From assembly GCF_037392515.1 (NCBI RefSeq), contig NC_090290.1, positions 1,975,478 through 2,039,477 on the forward strand: a stretch of DNA of 64,000 nt, given 5' to 3'. Shown here piece after piece: positions 21,182 to 32,801 of this stretch. Position numbers and translations under genes: made by a program. The number at the start of each line of letters is the position of its first letter. The first letter of the stretch is position 1. The notes under the pieces were generated by a model that saw only the letters and a program-made list of their open reading frames with translations, had not been told where the DNA came from and made no database searches. The DNA is from Haliotis asinina. Taxonomy: Eukaryota; Mollusca; Gastropoda; Lepetellida; Haliotidae.

Positions 21182-22432
21182 CTATCTTTTGGGGGGATTT
21201 ATTGGGGATCTACCCCGCACTTTTTTGGAGGGCGACAAGCTATGTGCCCTAGAATGGACGTTTTTAGAAACGTCCATGTCCTCGAGAGACCTATATTTGT
21301 TAAACAATTGTATTTTGTTCAGTGACCCTTTAGGAGCTCTGCCACTTAGTCTTTTCATAGGATCTGGCCTTTTAGGTTTAGTTTTAACAGCTTCTGAAGA
21401 TTTTGGAGTTGATTGAGAAGAATCATGATCAGAGGATTCTACTGATTGGATCTGAGACGAAAGTGACTCTGGCGTTTGAGTGGATATTGCAGGTGAAAAA
21501 ATCAGAGGAGCTTCTGATGTTATCCAAGTCAAGTCAGTTTGACAGCTTGCGGTTGATTTTGTACTTGCTTCCGACGATGTTTTAGTAATGGAAGCATAGC
21601 TTTCTTTAGGTTCAGAACTTTGGACCAGTTTTTTGGCATCTGCAAAACTAATGTTTCGGGTAAATTTTAGTTTGTTGATTTCCATGTGATACTTCCAGAC
21701 AGGACATTCTTTGGAAAACGATGAATGGGCACCAGTGCAGTTTGTACATTTCTTAACGTTACTGTCACAATCTTCCGTTGTATGTGTCTTTTCACCACAG
21801 TGAGCAAAAACAACAGACAATGTGCAGTAATTAACCCCATGGCCGAACTTTTGGCATTTGAAACATCGAAGAGGGTTTGGAATGTACATTTCAACGTTGA
21901 TGTTACAGTATCCTGCTTTCAATGATTTTGGAACATTTGGAGAAGAGAAAGAAAACAAATATGTATTTGTGTTGACAGTAGCATCATTTCTACGGGTTGT
22001 AAAACGTTTGACAAAAAGGACACCTTGCTCCTTCATCTCTGAGGCGATGTCAAGTTCCGACATGTCAGCAAACAAACGTTCACGGTCCCTGACAATTCCT
22101 TTGCTCGTGTTAAGTGTTTTGTGAGCCGAGATCGTAACTGGAATATCGACAAAAGATTTTGTACTCATAAGATTGGTGGCTTGTTGTCTTTTTGCACACT
22201 CAACCAGAAGGGCACCGGAACGTAATCGCCTAATGTTTTTAACATCACCAGCGATGCCTTGTATACCTTTAGCTACGGCAAAAGGATTCAACTTTAAAGG
22301 GGTCTTGTCAATAGTCTCAACAACAAGAAAACGTGGCCAGTAATCAATTGAGTTGGGCAGTCTGTGGTCAGTTTCAATGGGATCAGTATCAAGTTGACGT
22401 TTGCTCTTTTTTTGAGGAGTTTCGTAAGCCAT
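21182..22432 (-). CDS. LINE A ORF1, gag-like nucleic-acid-binding protein (416 aa)
   Basis: An open frame starting MAYETPQKKSK, with the same start context as copies B and D. Residues about 33-100 (WPRFLVVET ... GALLVEC) look like an RRM-type fold. Three zinc knuckles follow from about residue 190: CFKC-H-C (CX2CX4HX4C), a second CCHC and a third CX2CX3HX6C. The second knuckle has Phe for its first Cys (FAHC where B and D have CAHC), so it is probably damaged although the frame is open. The C-terminus is Ser/Thr-rich and basic. In such elements the protein coats the RNA in the retrotransposition particle. It is the only uninterrupted ORF1 here. Confidence 0.85.
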   Translation of the reverse strand: MAYETPQKKSKRQLDTDPIETDHRLPNSIDYWPRFLVVETIDKTPLKLNPFAVAKGIQGIAGDVKNIRRLRSGALLVECAKRQQATNLMSTKSFVDIPVTISAHKTLNTSKGIVRDRERLFADMSELDIASEMKEQGVLFVKRFTTRRNDATVNTNTYLFSFSSPNVPKSLKAGYCNINVEMYIPNPLRCFKCQKFGHGVNYCTLSVVFAHCGEKTHTTEDCDSNVKKCTNCTGAHSSFSKECPVWKYHMEINKLKFTRNISFADAKKLVQSSEPKESYASITKTSSEASTKSTASCQTDLTWITSEAPLIFSPAISTQTPESLSSQIQSVESSDHDSSQSTPKSSEAVKTKPKRPDPMKRLSGRAPKGSLNKIQLFNKYRSLEDMDVSKNVHSRAHSLSPSKKVRGRSPINPPKR

Positions 22433-22997
22433 GTTTAGTTAGTTAGATTTCATCATCTGAGCTCCCCACCCACCACGGAGTATCACAAGGACAATGCTGA
22501 ATGCAAGTGGGTCTCCGACTTGCAGCACCAAGGATACTCAGATGATATACTCTCGCGGAAGAATTAAAAATAACTAATCCACCAGATTGGCCCATGAGCC
22601 ATCGCCTTCTGGCATAAGACTCTAGGCAAAGTTCATACGATCATAATTCAGAATAAAAAAGTTACAAATCAACAGTAGTGCCAAGACCGAATTTCAAAAC
22701 AATTCCAAATGTCAAAATTGTGCAATGACACAGACACAGTCCATGCACAGGGCTTGGCATGACCAGCCGATTGGTTGAATCGGGCCCATTCAACCACCCG
22801 TCTAGGTGAAGTAAGGGCCGAAGTGGTGTGTTGGGCAAATGGAACGCAGTTAAAAGCCCAACTGCCCTCAACCACCAGGATCCCGTCCTCCACCGACACG
22901 GGACGCAACCCACGGCAAACAGGTTGCCCAATTTAGTCACCTCTTACGTCAAGCAATGGGGTGCTGTGGACACATTCTGTCCCGGGTCCACACGGGA

Positions 22998-23055
22998 GAA
23001 GAGCACTTAGCGTTACCCAGCACCCACCACGAGGAGGTGGCTCTTCATGGGTGCC
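22998..23055 (-). ncRNA. HDV-like ribozyme at 5' end of LINE A
   Basis: Read on the minus strand: P1 GGCACCC (23055-23049) pairs with GGGUGCU. P2 GAAGAGC (23046-23040) pairs with GCUCUUC (23004-22998). P3 is ACC/GGU, L3 is UCCUCGU, followed by GGGUAAC, then CUAA before the P2 3' strand. Predicted cleavage falls just 5' of the first G, which is the TSD boundary. P2 differs from the other copies but remains paired. Confidence 0.8.
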
Positions 23056-23199
23056 CCTTGTTTGACGTTCAAATGGCGTAGTAAATTGCTTAAACAACCA
23101 CACATGTATAATACATGAGCAACAAACCAACAAACTGACTTTTGAATCGATGATCAACAAAGCACAAGCTTTTACTTTACCTCTACACAGTCATCTGTC

Positions 23200-23483
23200 G
23201 CGAAAACTTGATGCGAAACAGACATATCACGATTGGATGTATGTTTGGTGTCTTCTATGTAGCTTACCTAGTATGATTAGCAACGTCTGATCGCACTGAA
23301 CCCGAAATTGCGAAACACAATATTCTTAGTAAAACACTTCATTAAACAGCATTGTCCATCCCTCTGCACAATAGCCATTGTGTATATTAAATTACACATT
23401 TACATCAAGGCATTTAGTATATAAGCTGTCATCTTCACATCTTTGGCCAACATACAGCTCTGGGCACTGACACGCAGAATAAG
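23200..23483 (+). promoter_or_regulatory. Promoter and non-coding first exon of gene A
   Basis: TATATAAG lies at 23418-23425. About 30 bp later a putative 5' UTR exon ends agaataag|gtaatt at 23483. The same layout occurs at 36746-36848 upstream of paralogue B, including gggcact and the agaataag|gtaatt donor. The conservation across two copies supports a real promoter and donor. The start site itself is inferred. Confidence 0.55.
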
Positions 23484-24435
23484 GTAATTACTTTCGTAAA
23501 CATGCTCTTATTCTGATATCACAGTGTGCATGTCAAAGAACCAAAGACCTCACTGAACCATCTTCTTTAGAAAAAGTCCTAATTTGACTGAGGTATAATT
23601 CGGTTTCAATGTCGGTAGCAGTTTATTGAACTGACGGTGGTGGCAGCGAGGACTACTGACTTTGTAGTTACAATTGCATGCATATATTGACGTTTTATAT
23701 CAGTATGAGGATGCAGCTTAGAGTAGCCCTAACGATTGAAAGCACGGCATCATATTTTCGCAAAATTCGACTTTGTTGGTTACAATTGGATTTAGAAATT
23801 TGACCAAACCTTCACCTGACGTATGTGTTCTAGTTTTCGCGCACAGAAAATGTATATACGAAGTAATATATCGGATTTTCATGAGAGTGAGAACAATCAC
23901 CTCATTTCGGGGAACCAAAACTGAAAACGTTCCAAACATCTGTAGTGGTAGGTATTACAAGGATATATGTTTAGGCATTAAATGAAATAAAAATGAAACA
24001 GATGAACTCAATAGTGTCTCAGATCTGCTGCACAAAAGTGAAAATGTCAACAAAGATAGACACTTAGCGAATGCTACTCTCATTATTGATGTAATGCACT
24101 ATCTCGAACAAATCTCCAAACAAATTTCTATTCGTTAGGAAATTAATGTTTTTCATTTCTGAATTAATTTTGTGTAAAATTCGTACCATGTTCATGCTTA
24201 AAACGTCGGAATACAGATCCCATTTTTTTCCACCACTCCGCACTACATTTGAAATTCCACCCTGAACAAATAGCCATTTCCAATACAGTGCATATAAACC
24301 ATTTCGAAGTCAAGTGATTTTAAAAAGATTTTGCATTAAATTCTCACCGTTGGTCTTGTTCGAAAAAGTCTGGTGCTAGAGTTCACTTATTTCAGAGTCC
24401 ACCATTCGACGCTGGGAAATAACTACTTTGTCACG

Positions 24436-26035
24436 ATGCTCTTGTTCGTCTTCGGTCTCATCACCTTGTCGGTTCTCGGCACTAAAGGTGAAAGAGATGC
24501 TCTCGTATACAGGGTGGACATCTCTCTACCACCCAAGGAAGGAAGGGACGAAGCTTCAGACATACTGTCAATTAAGGAAACTGTGAAGAGTCTAACTAAC
24601 ATCAGTGTTCTGTTCTCCTTCAAGGTTTGTGAAATTGTTTCCACCTGTTGTTCCGTAATACATTTCATTAGAGTTCTATTCTCCTTTAAGTTTTGTGAAA
24701 CGTCCTCAACTGGTTGTTCATAATTTCTAAAACGAACAAGGGACTCCTTGATGGGATAACAAAGTATTTAAACATGGTTCAAGTAAGCTACAAGGATCTC
24801 AGTTAGAACTGATCTTGGTGGTCTTACTCGCTGACTTGCTTGACACATGCCATATCCAAATTGCGTAGATCGATGCACATGATGTTCAACACTGGGATGT
24901 CTTGTCCAGACTCGATTATTTACAGACTGGCGCTGTCATGTTGCTTACTACGACATTAAACGCTTAAATTCGTAATGCTAACATTCATATTCAAAGTAAA
25001 TACTGTTACGAAGAGAGGGATTTTTGCTTGTTATTTTAGGGCAGATCTTTAATATTGTTGCTTACCTTCGATATCACATATATATAAGTCTCATTATTTG
25101 TTCAATATGAACATCTACTATTTATTTGTTTTTGGTTCGGAAGGAGCTTGGGAACTCGAGGGTAGTTCTAGGTGAGTCATCTATTCAATGACATATGTAC
25201 CCTTTCTTCATACCTATATATTACGCCTATATGTATGTTTTAGGGAACCTAATAAAGTCCCATAATTTACAAATTCATAATTAATTTTAAATGATTTTAA
25301 AGGTACGATAGATTCAGGCATATTTGCTGCATTTTCCGAAAATGTATTTGGTTCGATCCACTAACTGTAATGCTTAGATGAAGTTTGTGATACATTAGTT
25401 TAGATCAACATAGCATTACAAGATATAATTAACATGCTTCTTCATATTCCAGTGAATTCTAGACGGACACAATGATATTAATTTTGGATTTTCTAATGGC
25501 GAGTGGTGGATGTTGTATTCTGTTATCTGAAGATTTGCGTGTAGATATATTTATTTACGTATTTACGAACAATTTGCGCTGCCACAGTTTTCATTGTTTT
25601 TTGTCACTCAAAACTGAGTGTTGATGTACATCGAAAGAGCAAATACACCGAGCACACTGTTGTGACTTTCATAACTTGTCTGTTATACAATTTTCAGTTC
25701 TTGACGTCGAGAAAGCCTGCAGGTGGAACCAGCTGACACAATATCTGTCAAGCAGTGGATATGAGTACAGCTCTCAGGCGCTCTACCACTGTAGTGACTT
25801 CGCCAAGGAACTCGGCGTCGACATTCCAAAGGACAAGTGGGCAACGTCTTTTGGGGACGAGAGACTTATGATTGACTTGAAAACATTTCCCCTGAAAGGT
25901 GTGTCTCTTTCTGTAACCTGGTACGGAGACGTAGGAGTCATTTACAATGGCAGGTGTCACACCTCTTTGTTCAGCTGTTGACCACTTTATATCTAGTATG
26001 GTTAATACCCAAGAGCATAGACCTGTCACAACATG

Positions 26036-26071
<36 letters not shown>

Positions 26072-26544
26072 TCATCATCTCCTTTTCAGATCTATCCACA
26101 GTTGAGTACAACCTTAAGATGAGGTGGACATTCGAGAAGGACATTGACATCCTTAATTCCGGTCAGAAAGGGGCATGTTTCAGAACTCTGGCAGAATACC
26201 CTGTACAGGTAAAACTCTTCACACCTCTCGTTGTTTTGTGGATTACTTTGATGTATTTGTAGGAGGCATTTAGATGTGGATATGTCGTCCCGATTACTGC
26301 ATGCAAAGTGCACACATACGACCGAAATATTTCAATGTATATTTGGGGCTAAATGTTTCTTGTGAAAATGATACTTGATCACTGAGTGTTGACAATACAT
26401 TTTTGTTTTCAGCTGATGTATTTTGCTCCACTCAAACCATCGACTGTTGAAGCGATAGAAGACGTTCTGCATGCTCCGGGGAACTTTGAATCTGAAATCA
26501 CCCAAGTCCAAAACCTGGATTATTACACAGGACAGTGTAACTGA
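24436..26544 (+). CDS. Gene A: unrecognised small secreted protein, five coding exons
   Basis: Coding exons: 24436-24624, 25144-25171 (28-nt microexon), 25698-25898, 26090-26208, 26413-26544, all GT/AG and phase-consistent, giving about 222 aa. The first coding exon begins after an acceptor at 24395 with a short 5' UTR. The signal peptide is MLLFVFGLITLSVLGTKG. The mature part has two beta-alpha-beta-like halves: VYRVDISLP, a helix, VLFSFK, the microexon strand, DVEKACRWNQL; then LMIDLKTFP, a helix, QLMYFAPL and a C-terminal helix. This suggests tandem dimeric alpha/beta-barrel (ferredoxin-like) domains, but that is inference from strand order. I do not recognise the family. A paralogous start lies at 42918. 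AATAAA follows at 26658. Confidence 0.75.
24604..24725 (+). repeat. 66-bp tandem duplication across exon 1 donor of gene A
   Basis: The exon end and donor (ctccttcaag|gtttgtgaaa, near 24615-24634) recur 66 bp later as ctcctttaagttttgtgaaa. In the second unit the donor GT has become TT. Paralogue B lacks the second unit. Confidence 0.75.
24796..24970 (+). mobile_element. SINE-like repeat in gene A intron
   Basis: Order of motifs as in the other copies: agttagaactgatctt, ctgacttgcttgacacatg, gatcgatgcacatgatgtt, tccagactcgattattta, ending acattaaacg. Confidence 0.65.
26037..26069. repeat. (AT)n tract before a gene A acceptor
   Basis: About 16 AT units ending roughly 20 bp before the acceptor at 26089. 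Only ATC repeats and a short pyrimidine tract separate it from the exon. Confidence 0.9.
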
Positions 26545-26657
26545 AACTGTAGGGCATTCTAATCATCCACAAAACGATACCAGACGTACATTGACTTCTT
26601 CAGTGATTCTGGAGGCTCAACACTACTGTTCTGTTAATTCTGTAATACCTTGACTTC

Positions 26658-26663
26658 AATAAA
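26658..26663 (+). promoter_or_regulatory. Poly(A) signal of gene A
   Basis: AATAAA 114 bp after the stop codon of gene A, in a plausible position for a compact 3' UTR. Confidence 0.7.
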
Positions 26664-27600
26664 GCAGACAACAGCATCTGTTCTGTGATCTATCATTTGT
26701 GATATTGCACATATAACTTCACAACAATAAGTCAATAAGTCACATTTCACAACATATAACTAAATCTTACACACAATAATTATAAACGGCACACATTTTT
26801 ATACAGTTTGTGAGGATATTTGTCGTCTGTAAGTGGCACTATATATGCCACTCTGAGGGACAGTGTCTGAGGCACACACAAAACATTACAGGTCCAAAAC
26901 ATGAGTGGCAAAACAAACATTTTAATTTGTCTTCTAGGCATCAAATGTAAATTCATGGTCGCAGATTTAACTGTGAGCGTTATTCTCGCCCAGAGCTTAC
27001 TTAATGGAATATTTGCATTTTCGGAAGTTAAGCCCGTACAAACGTCAGTGTACAACTACAAAATTAAGAGAAGCATTCCGTGAAACGTTTGACTTGAAAA
27101 AATAGAATCAATACTGCACACGGGAATCCCCGTTCACCTTTTTGGCCTGGTTCACTTCCGTCACTAACAAAGACCATTTTGTTTCAAGGGCATGGAACTT
27201 CAATGTCACTGGTTCCAACGTTTTATGTACAGAGTGATAGCCATCATTTCAAACAATGTTTTAACACTAGACAAAATATTAACTGTACAGAGCTCTTTAT
27301 TTCATTGAGATGACTCATACTCAGATGGCTTATATGCAAGAAGAGACATACGTGTATTGCCTGCTTTGACAGATGTTTGGTTTCTGGCAGATGCAGTCTA
27401 CACTCATCCATAGTTACAATATTGTTCAGAAGAATTGAAGAACTATTGACATAGTGACAGTTGCTGTTTGTGTTTAGTCGATGGCTGTCTATGTTGCAAT
27501 AAGAATTGCATGCAAAACATTGTTGATTTGTACAATTATTTTAGATGTACTGGAGTTTTTCTATGTAACCACAATGATTTGAAAGGACAACATCAAATTT
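26664..27600. other. No recognisable feature
   Basis: Short open frames on both strands without splice-linked coding signal. No repeat recognised. Confidence 0.4.
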
Positions 27601-27609
27601 TCTGACACT

Positions 27610-27960
27610 TGACTTTGTTGTTCACATTTTGGCCACATTAGATCAATCTTTCACGTAGTGCATCTAGCCTCCACGCAGAGAGAATGTCTACATAGTAGTA
27701 TATCTGATTTCCATGAAATTGACCGTCGCATCAGGGATCCTTATTTCAGTTTATTAAAACTGAAAACGTTCCAAACGGCTCTAGTGGTAGCTGCAAATTT
27801 AACGTGCATCTATGTACAGGCATAAAATGAGGACAAAAAGTGAAACAAATGAAATAAGAAGTATCTCATATCTACAGCTTGTAAGTGAAAATGACAAAAA
27901 AAGATAGAAACTTAGCAAATGTTGCTCTCATGACTGATATGATGCACTATGCTGTTAGGA
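27610..27960 (+). repeat. Diverged copy of gene A intron-1 region
   Basis: Shares actgaaaacgttccaaac, tagtggtag, aggcataaaatga and a gatagaaacttagcaaatg-like segment with 23700-24110 in the same order. It suggests an old local duplication of the gene A 5' region without coding exons. Confidence 0.6.
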
Positions 27961-28618
27961 GCAGGCTCTCCTAGGAGATTAGCAGCACAGAACCGTAGTG
28001 AAACTGTAACTGAGAAACACAGAACACTTAATTAGTATCAACTTACAAATTATCATCTTTGTTATCAGTGAGAGCATTTCTCCTTTGCTGGATGAACCTC
28101 AGTGTGGAAATTGTTTCATGTATAACACAGATCTGCACTCATTGGTCACTAAAAAGATCTTAATAAGGAGAGAGACAAGTGTTGCTGTAATTGTTTTGAT
28201 GATGCAATATTTTACATGCTTAGTTAGAACTCACTGACAAAACACTTGCATGTGTTCTTATAGCCTCTTTTGCAGCCACAAGAGACTACCTCCTGATAAG
28301 ACTTCATTTAACACTTTCATGCTGTATCCTGGGTTAAGGCTGTGCAAGATATGACTAACATGTATGTATAAACTGACTGGTAAACTGCATTAGAAACATA
28401 AAGTATGGTGTGAATATCGGATTCTTGATGACTGCAAGGGACAAGTGAAAAAAATATTCATAAAATGATTTGACATTACTAGGTTTCAGCTTTTGAAAAA
28501 TGACAGCTCCGGAAATATTAACGTGGTAACGTGGCAACAGTTGGCTTTTCTGACAGTACTGTATCATATGCTTCTATATGTGCCAGCAGATCATGTTTGT
28601 GCTAGTGTGGAAGATCCA
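27961..28618. other. No recognisable feature
   Basis: Intergenic, AT-rich, short open frames only. Confidence 0.4.
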
Positions 28619-29195
28619 TTTTCTGATAGAGAGTGAGTGAGTTAACATTTAACGTCACATCGGCAGTATTGCAGCCATATCGTGACGAGAGCATTCTTAA
28701 AAAATGAATCTATGTATATGATAAAAACCTGTCGACGACGGACAGTAAAACAACAAGAATATCACAAGAAGAAATAAAACTAGCGTGAAAAGTTAAAACT
28801 AATATTCCTATTCAGACAATACAATATAAAAACAGGCTATATAGATCACCAACAACTGAAGGTAGATCACCATACTAGGGGCCATGGGGACTTACAGTAC
28901 TTCTGCTACCTGCATGGTCCCTAGCTGGATTTACATCATCCCCTCAGCTGCTGGTGATTGTATGCAAGATTAGCCACAAATTAAAATGACACATATTCTA
29001 CGGCTAAGACAAAATGGAAGATCAAATTTGACTTGAAATGTTTTGGGACTTACGTACCCTCTCAGGAGGACAATAATTTTACTGTACTTTAACCCCCATC
29101 GAGGATACAGCCACTAACACTCTAAGTTACTAATTCAAACTTCCAAGCGTAAAATATTTATCTATTTACAATTCTTTAAGCAAATCTAATTCTTT

Positions 29196-32100
29196 TCAAA
29201 ATGCAATAATTAAATGAGAGCTAACAGAATTAAAAAGATCCTTCAAAGTTCGTGAATCAAAATAGTTATCCCTTGTGATGGAATATTCAACACAGTCAAG
29301 CAGGACATGCTTGACTGTGATTCTTTCATCACAAGGGATACAAAACGGAGGATCCTCACCTTTTAACAAGTACTCATGTGTATACCTCGTATGGCCAATG
29401 CGACATCGTCGCATAATGACCTCCTCAAATCTGGACTGACAACCCAAGTAAGTATAACCGATATAAGGTTTTATTTCATGTAATTTATTTATACCCACTT
29501 GGGTGTCCCACTTCGTCTGCATCAGATCACGGATATAAGATCTTACTGCAGCTTTATAATCTGAGTATGGAATAAGAAGTGGTGTCACAGATTTGCTGAG
29601 TGCTGCTTTAGCAGCAAGATCGGCCATTGTGTTACCAGAAATGCCAACGTGACTAGGTAACCAACAAAGAACAATGTCGCACTGGCCAGTAGCAAGATTA
29701 TTGTACAATTCAATAATTTCTATTAAAAGTGGATGTTTACAAGAAATATTTTTAATAGCCTGAAGGCAAGAGAGAGAGAGAGTCTGAATAGATTATATAC
29801 TGTTTATGTTTAGGGTGTCTTTGAATATATTGAAGAGCAGTTAATATGGCGTTTGCTTCTGCTCTAAAAATAGAACTGTTATCGGGAAGTCTAGAAGATA
29901 TTGTTCTCGATCCAATGACAGTGGCACAAGCTAATGCACCACCGTCCTTGGATCCATCTGTAAATAAGGGTTTGTAATTGCTATATTTATGTTTTAATTG
30001 ATTATATTCTTGTTTATATTGTAATTCATTAGTTTCTGATTTTTTAAATGAAGTTAATGTTAGGTCAACTTGTGGCCTAACCAACTGCCAAGGAAGAGAA
30101 GAAAGGAGACGGGAGGGAGCTATGTTTTCCAGCTCAATTCTGGCCGAAGAAAGAAAGGGTTTAATTCTGTGTCCTAGAGGTGGAACAAGAAAAGACCTCT
30201 TGTCATACAAATTTTCATAAAGCGGATTGAACACACAGTCATAGGCTGGGTTAGATTTATTAGAATATAGTTTAGTAATGTATTGTAAAGACAGTTTTAT
30301 ACGGCGTTGTGAAGGAGATGATTCATCAGCCTCAACATAGAGACTGGCAACAGGTGAGGTTCTAAAAGATCCAAGACAAAGTCTTAGACCTTGGTGATGG
30401 ACAGAATCTAATAGTTTGAGGTTGCTTTTACAGGCTCCACCATACACAATGGAGCCATAATCAAGTTTAGATCGTACCAATGATCTGTATAAGTGAAGGA
30501 GGGTAACTTGATCCCCTCCCCACTTTGAATTTCAAAAAACCTTTAACAAATCGAGTGCCTTCAGACATTTAGCTTTAAGGGATTTAATGTGTGGCAAGAA
30601 GATTAAATGAGAATCGAAAATTAAACCCAGGAACTTGGCCTCCTTTACAACCTTGATGGGAGTGCCATTTAAAGATAGTTCAGGGTCCTTATGCGGCTTA
30701 TATTTTCTACAAAAATGTATGCAATTAGTTTTGGATTTAGAAAATTTGAAGCCATTTTCAAGACACCATTTATTTATTTTGTTCAAACATAACTGCAGTT
30801 GTCTTTCAATAGTGTGCATATTTGTCCCACGACAAGAAATATTAAAATCATCCACAAATAATGATCCATCAATTGAATCATTTAAAACCTTGGATAAACT
30901 GTTGATCTTAATACTAAACAAAGTGACAGACAAAATACTACCTTGAGGGACACCCTGATCCTGATTGTAATGATCAGACAGGGTAGAACCTACTCGGACT
31001 TGAAATTGCCTGTCTTTTAAAAACTCTGATATAAAAAGAAGCAAACGACCTCTCAATCCAAATTCATGTAAATCCCTCAAAATACCATGCTTCCAGGTCG
31101 TATCATAAGCTTTCTCAAGATCAAAGAAAATTGATATTTATTTACGATTGCATTTTTCACGAAGGATTCTAAGCGTACCAAATGATCAATGGTACTGCGC
31201 TTTTTCCTGAAACCACACTGAATATTAGTAATGAGATTATTGGTTTCAAGATACCAAACTAATCTATTATTCACCATACGTTCCATGGTTTTACAGACAC
31301 AGCTAGTGAGAGATATCGGTCTGTAATTCGACGGATCTGTATGATCCCTGCCAGGTTTTGGTATTGGGACTACAATGGCATTACGCCACGAAGGAGGAAA
31401 TGCTCCAGACGTCCATATTTTGTCAAATATATCTAAAAGTGTGACCAGACATGGTTCAGGCAAATGTTTCAGTAGCTGATAATGAATATTGTCATCACCT
31501 GCTGCAGTGTCATGAGCTTGGTCAAGAGCTGTATATAACTCATGTAATGAGAAAACTTCATTATAATCTTCACCATTATTTGATTCGAAATTAAGTTTTT
31601 TCTTTTCCTGTTGTTTCTGATATCTCTGAAACTCAGGGACATAATTTGCCGATGAAGACATTTTGGCAAGTGTTTCGCCAATTTTATTTGCAGTATGAGA
31701 CTTGTCAGTAATTAAATTATCACCATCTTTGAGATGGTGAACTGAAGATTTCGAACCTTTGCCTTTAATTCTTTGAACCATGTTCCATACCTTGGACATT
31801 GGCGTGCGCGAATTAATCCTGGAAACGTAGTTCCTCCAAGATTGCCGTTTGTTTTGTTTGAAGGTATGACGGGCTTTCGCATTGAGGATTTTAAACTTAT
31901 TCAAGTTGTGGACAGTTGGATGATAGCGGAAATAATTTTCCGCCTTTTCCCTCGCTTTTCTGGCTTGCCTACAATCGGAATTGAACCATGGTTTCCGTAC
32001 ATGTGGAGCAGTAGAAGACCTTGGTATACACTCATCAGCTATTTCATTTAAAGTGTCAGAAAAAAGCCGAATAGGATCAGTTACTTCACTGAAACACTGC

Positions 32101-32790
32101 GGCCGTAGTTTAGATGTGCATAACGTTTTAAATAATCAGAATCAGATGGATTAGTTGCTGTTAAGATAGTTGGAAAGTGGTCACTTCCACAGAGGTCATT
32201 GTGGACTGACCACTCAAATTCATTTAGTAGAGAAGGGTCTGCAAGAGACAGATCCAGAGAAGAGTAGGTGCCAGTTGCAGGGTGCAGATAAGTGCTTGAA
32301 TCATCATTGTATATACACAAGTCATTCTTGGCTATAAAATCTTCCAGTATTTTACCTTTAGAGTGTTTGTACCACCCCAAATCGGGTTATGTCCATTGAG
32401 ATCACCCACTAAAATACACGGTTTAGGAAGTTGGTCATAGAGAGCTTGAAGATCAGACTGCTGGAGTGCTGAAGAAGGTGAAATATATAAAGAGCATAGT
32501 GTAAAGGTAACGTGAAGAGTTAGTCTCACTGCAACAGCTTGGAGACTAGTTGTGAGTGTTACAGGACTATGGCTAACATCCTGTTTTACAAGAATTGAAG
32601 ACCCTCCAGTGGCCCTATCACCTGGAGGTGAAAAACAATTATATGAAGTGAACTGACGTAGATCAAAAGCGTCTGTCTCCTTCAGATAGGTTTCCTGGAG
32701 ACAGAAAGCGGATGGTGCAAAATCCTGGACAAGTAGCTGTAACTCGTTGAAATTGGTCCTTAGGCCTCTACAGTTCCACTGTACTATATA
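29196..32790 (-). pseudogene. LINE B ORF2, broken
   Basis: Endonuclease motifs WNCRGLR, GDLNGHNPIWG and SDHFP (32780-32130), then a gap. RT has RPISLTSCVCKTMERM, GVPQGSI and FVDD (31904-30532). RNase H has FTDGSKDGG, RAEAN, YSDSLS, CWLPSHVGISGNTMAD (to 29600), and then the C-terminal CIPCDE motif to 29196. At least four frame breaks. RNase H residues look intact. Confidence 0.85.
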
Positions 32791-32801
32791 TTTGGAATGG
32801 A

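Larger units (their letters stand above)
16111..23055 (-). mobile_element. LINE A, full-length I-like non-LTR retrotransposon
   Basis: Minus-strand order: HDV-like ribozyme and 5' UTR (23055-22433), ORF1 (22432-21182), ORF2 with endonuclease, RT and RNase H (about 21150-16633), 3' UTR, and a (GAGT)n plus-strand tail at 16111-16124. The 10-bp TSD ccttgtttga lies immediately outside both ends, so the 5' terminus GGCACCC is exact. Length is about 6.08 kb after removing the Penelope-like insert and its extra TSD (17265-18127). The EN-RT-RNase H layout with CCHC knuckles in ORF1 fits the I/jockey group; finer clade (for example Nimb) is a guess. ORF2 is dead: frameshifts near 19945, 18645 and 18365 plus the insertion. 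Confidence 0.9.

Noticed and set aside
22662..22940. Open frames in the LINE 5' UTR (also near 37040 and 51074)
   Set aside because: Conserved at DNA level between copies but frames differ; explained by the 5' UTR.
24373..24435. Upstream ATG extending gene A by 21 codons
   Set aside because: The extension crosses a likely 3' splice acceptor at 24395 and hides the signal peptide; the paralogue starts at the equivalent of 24436.
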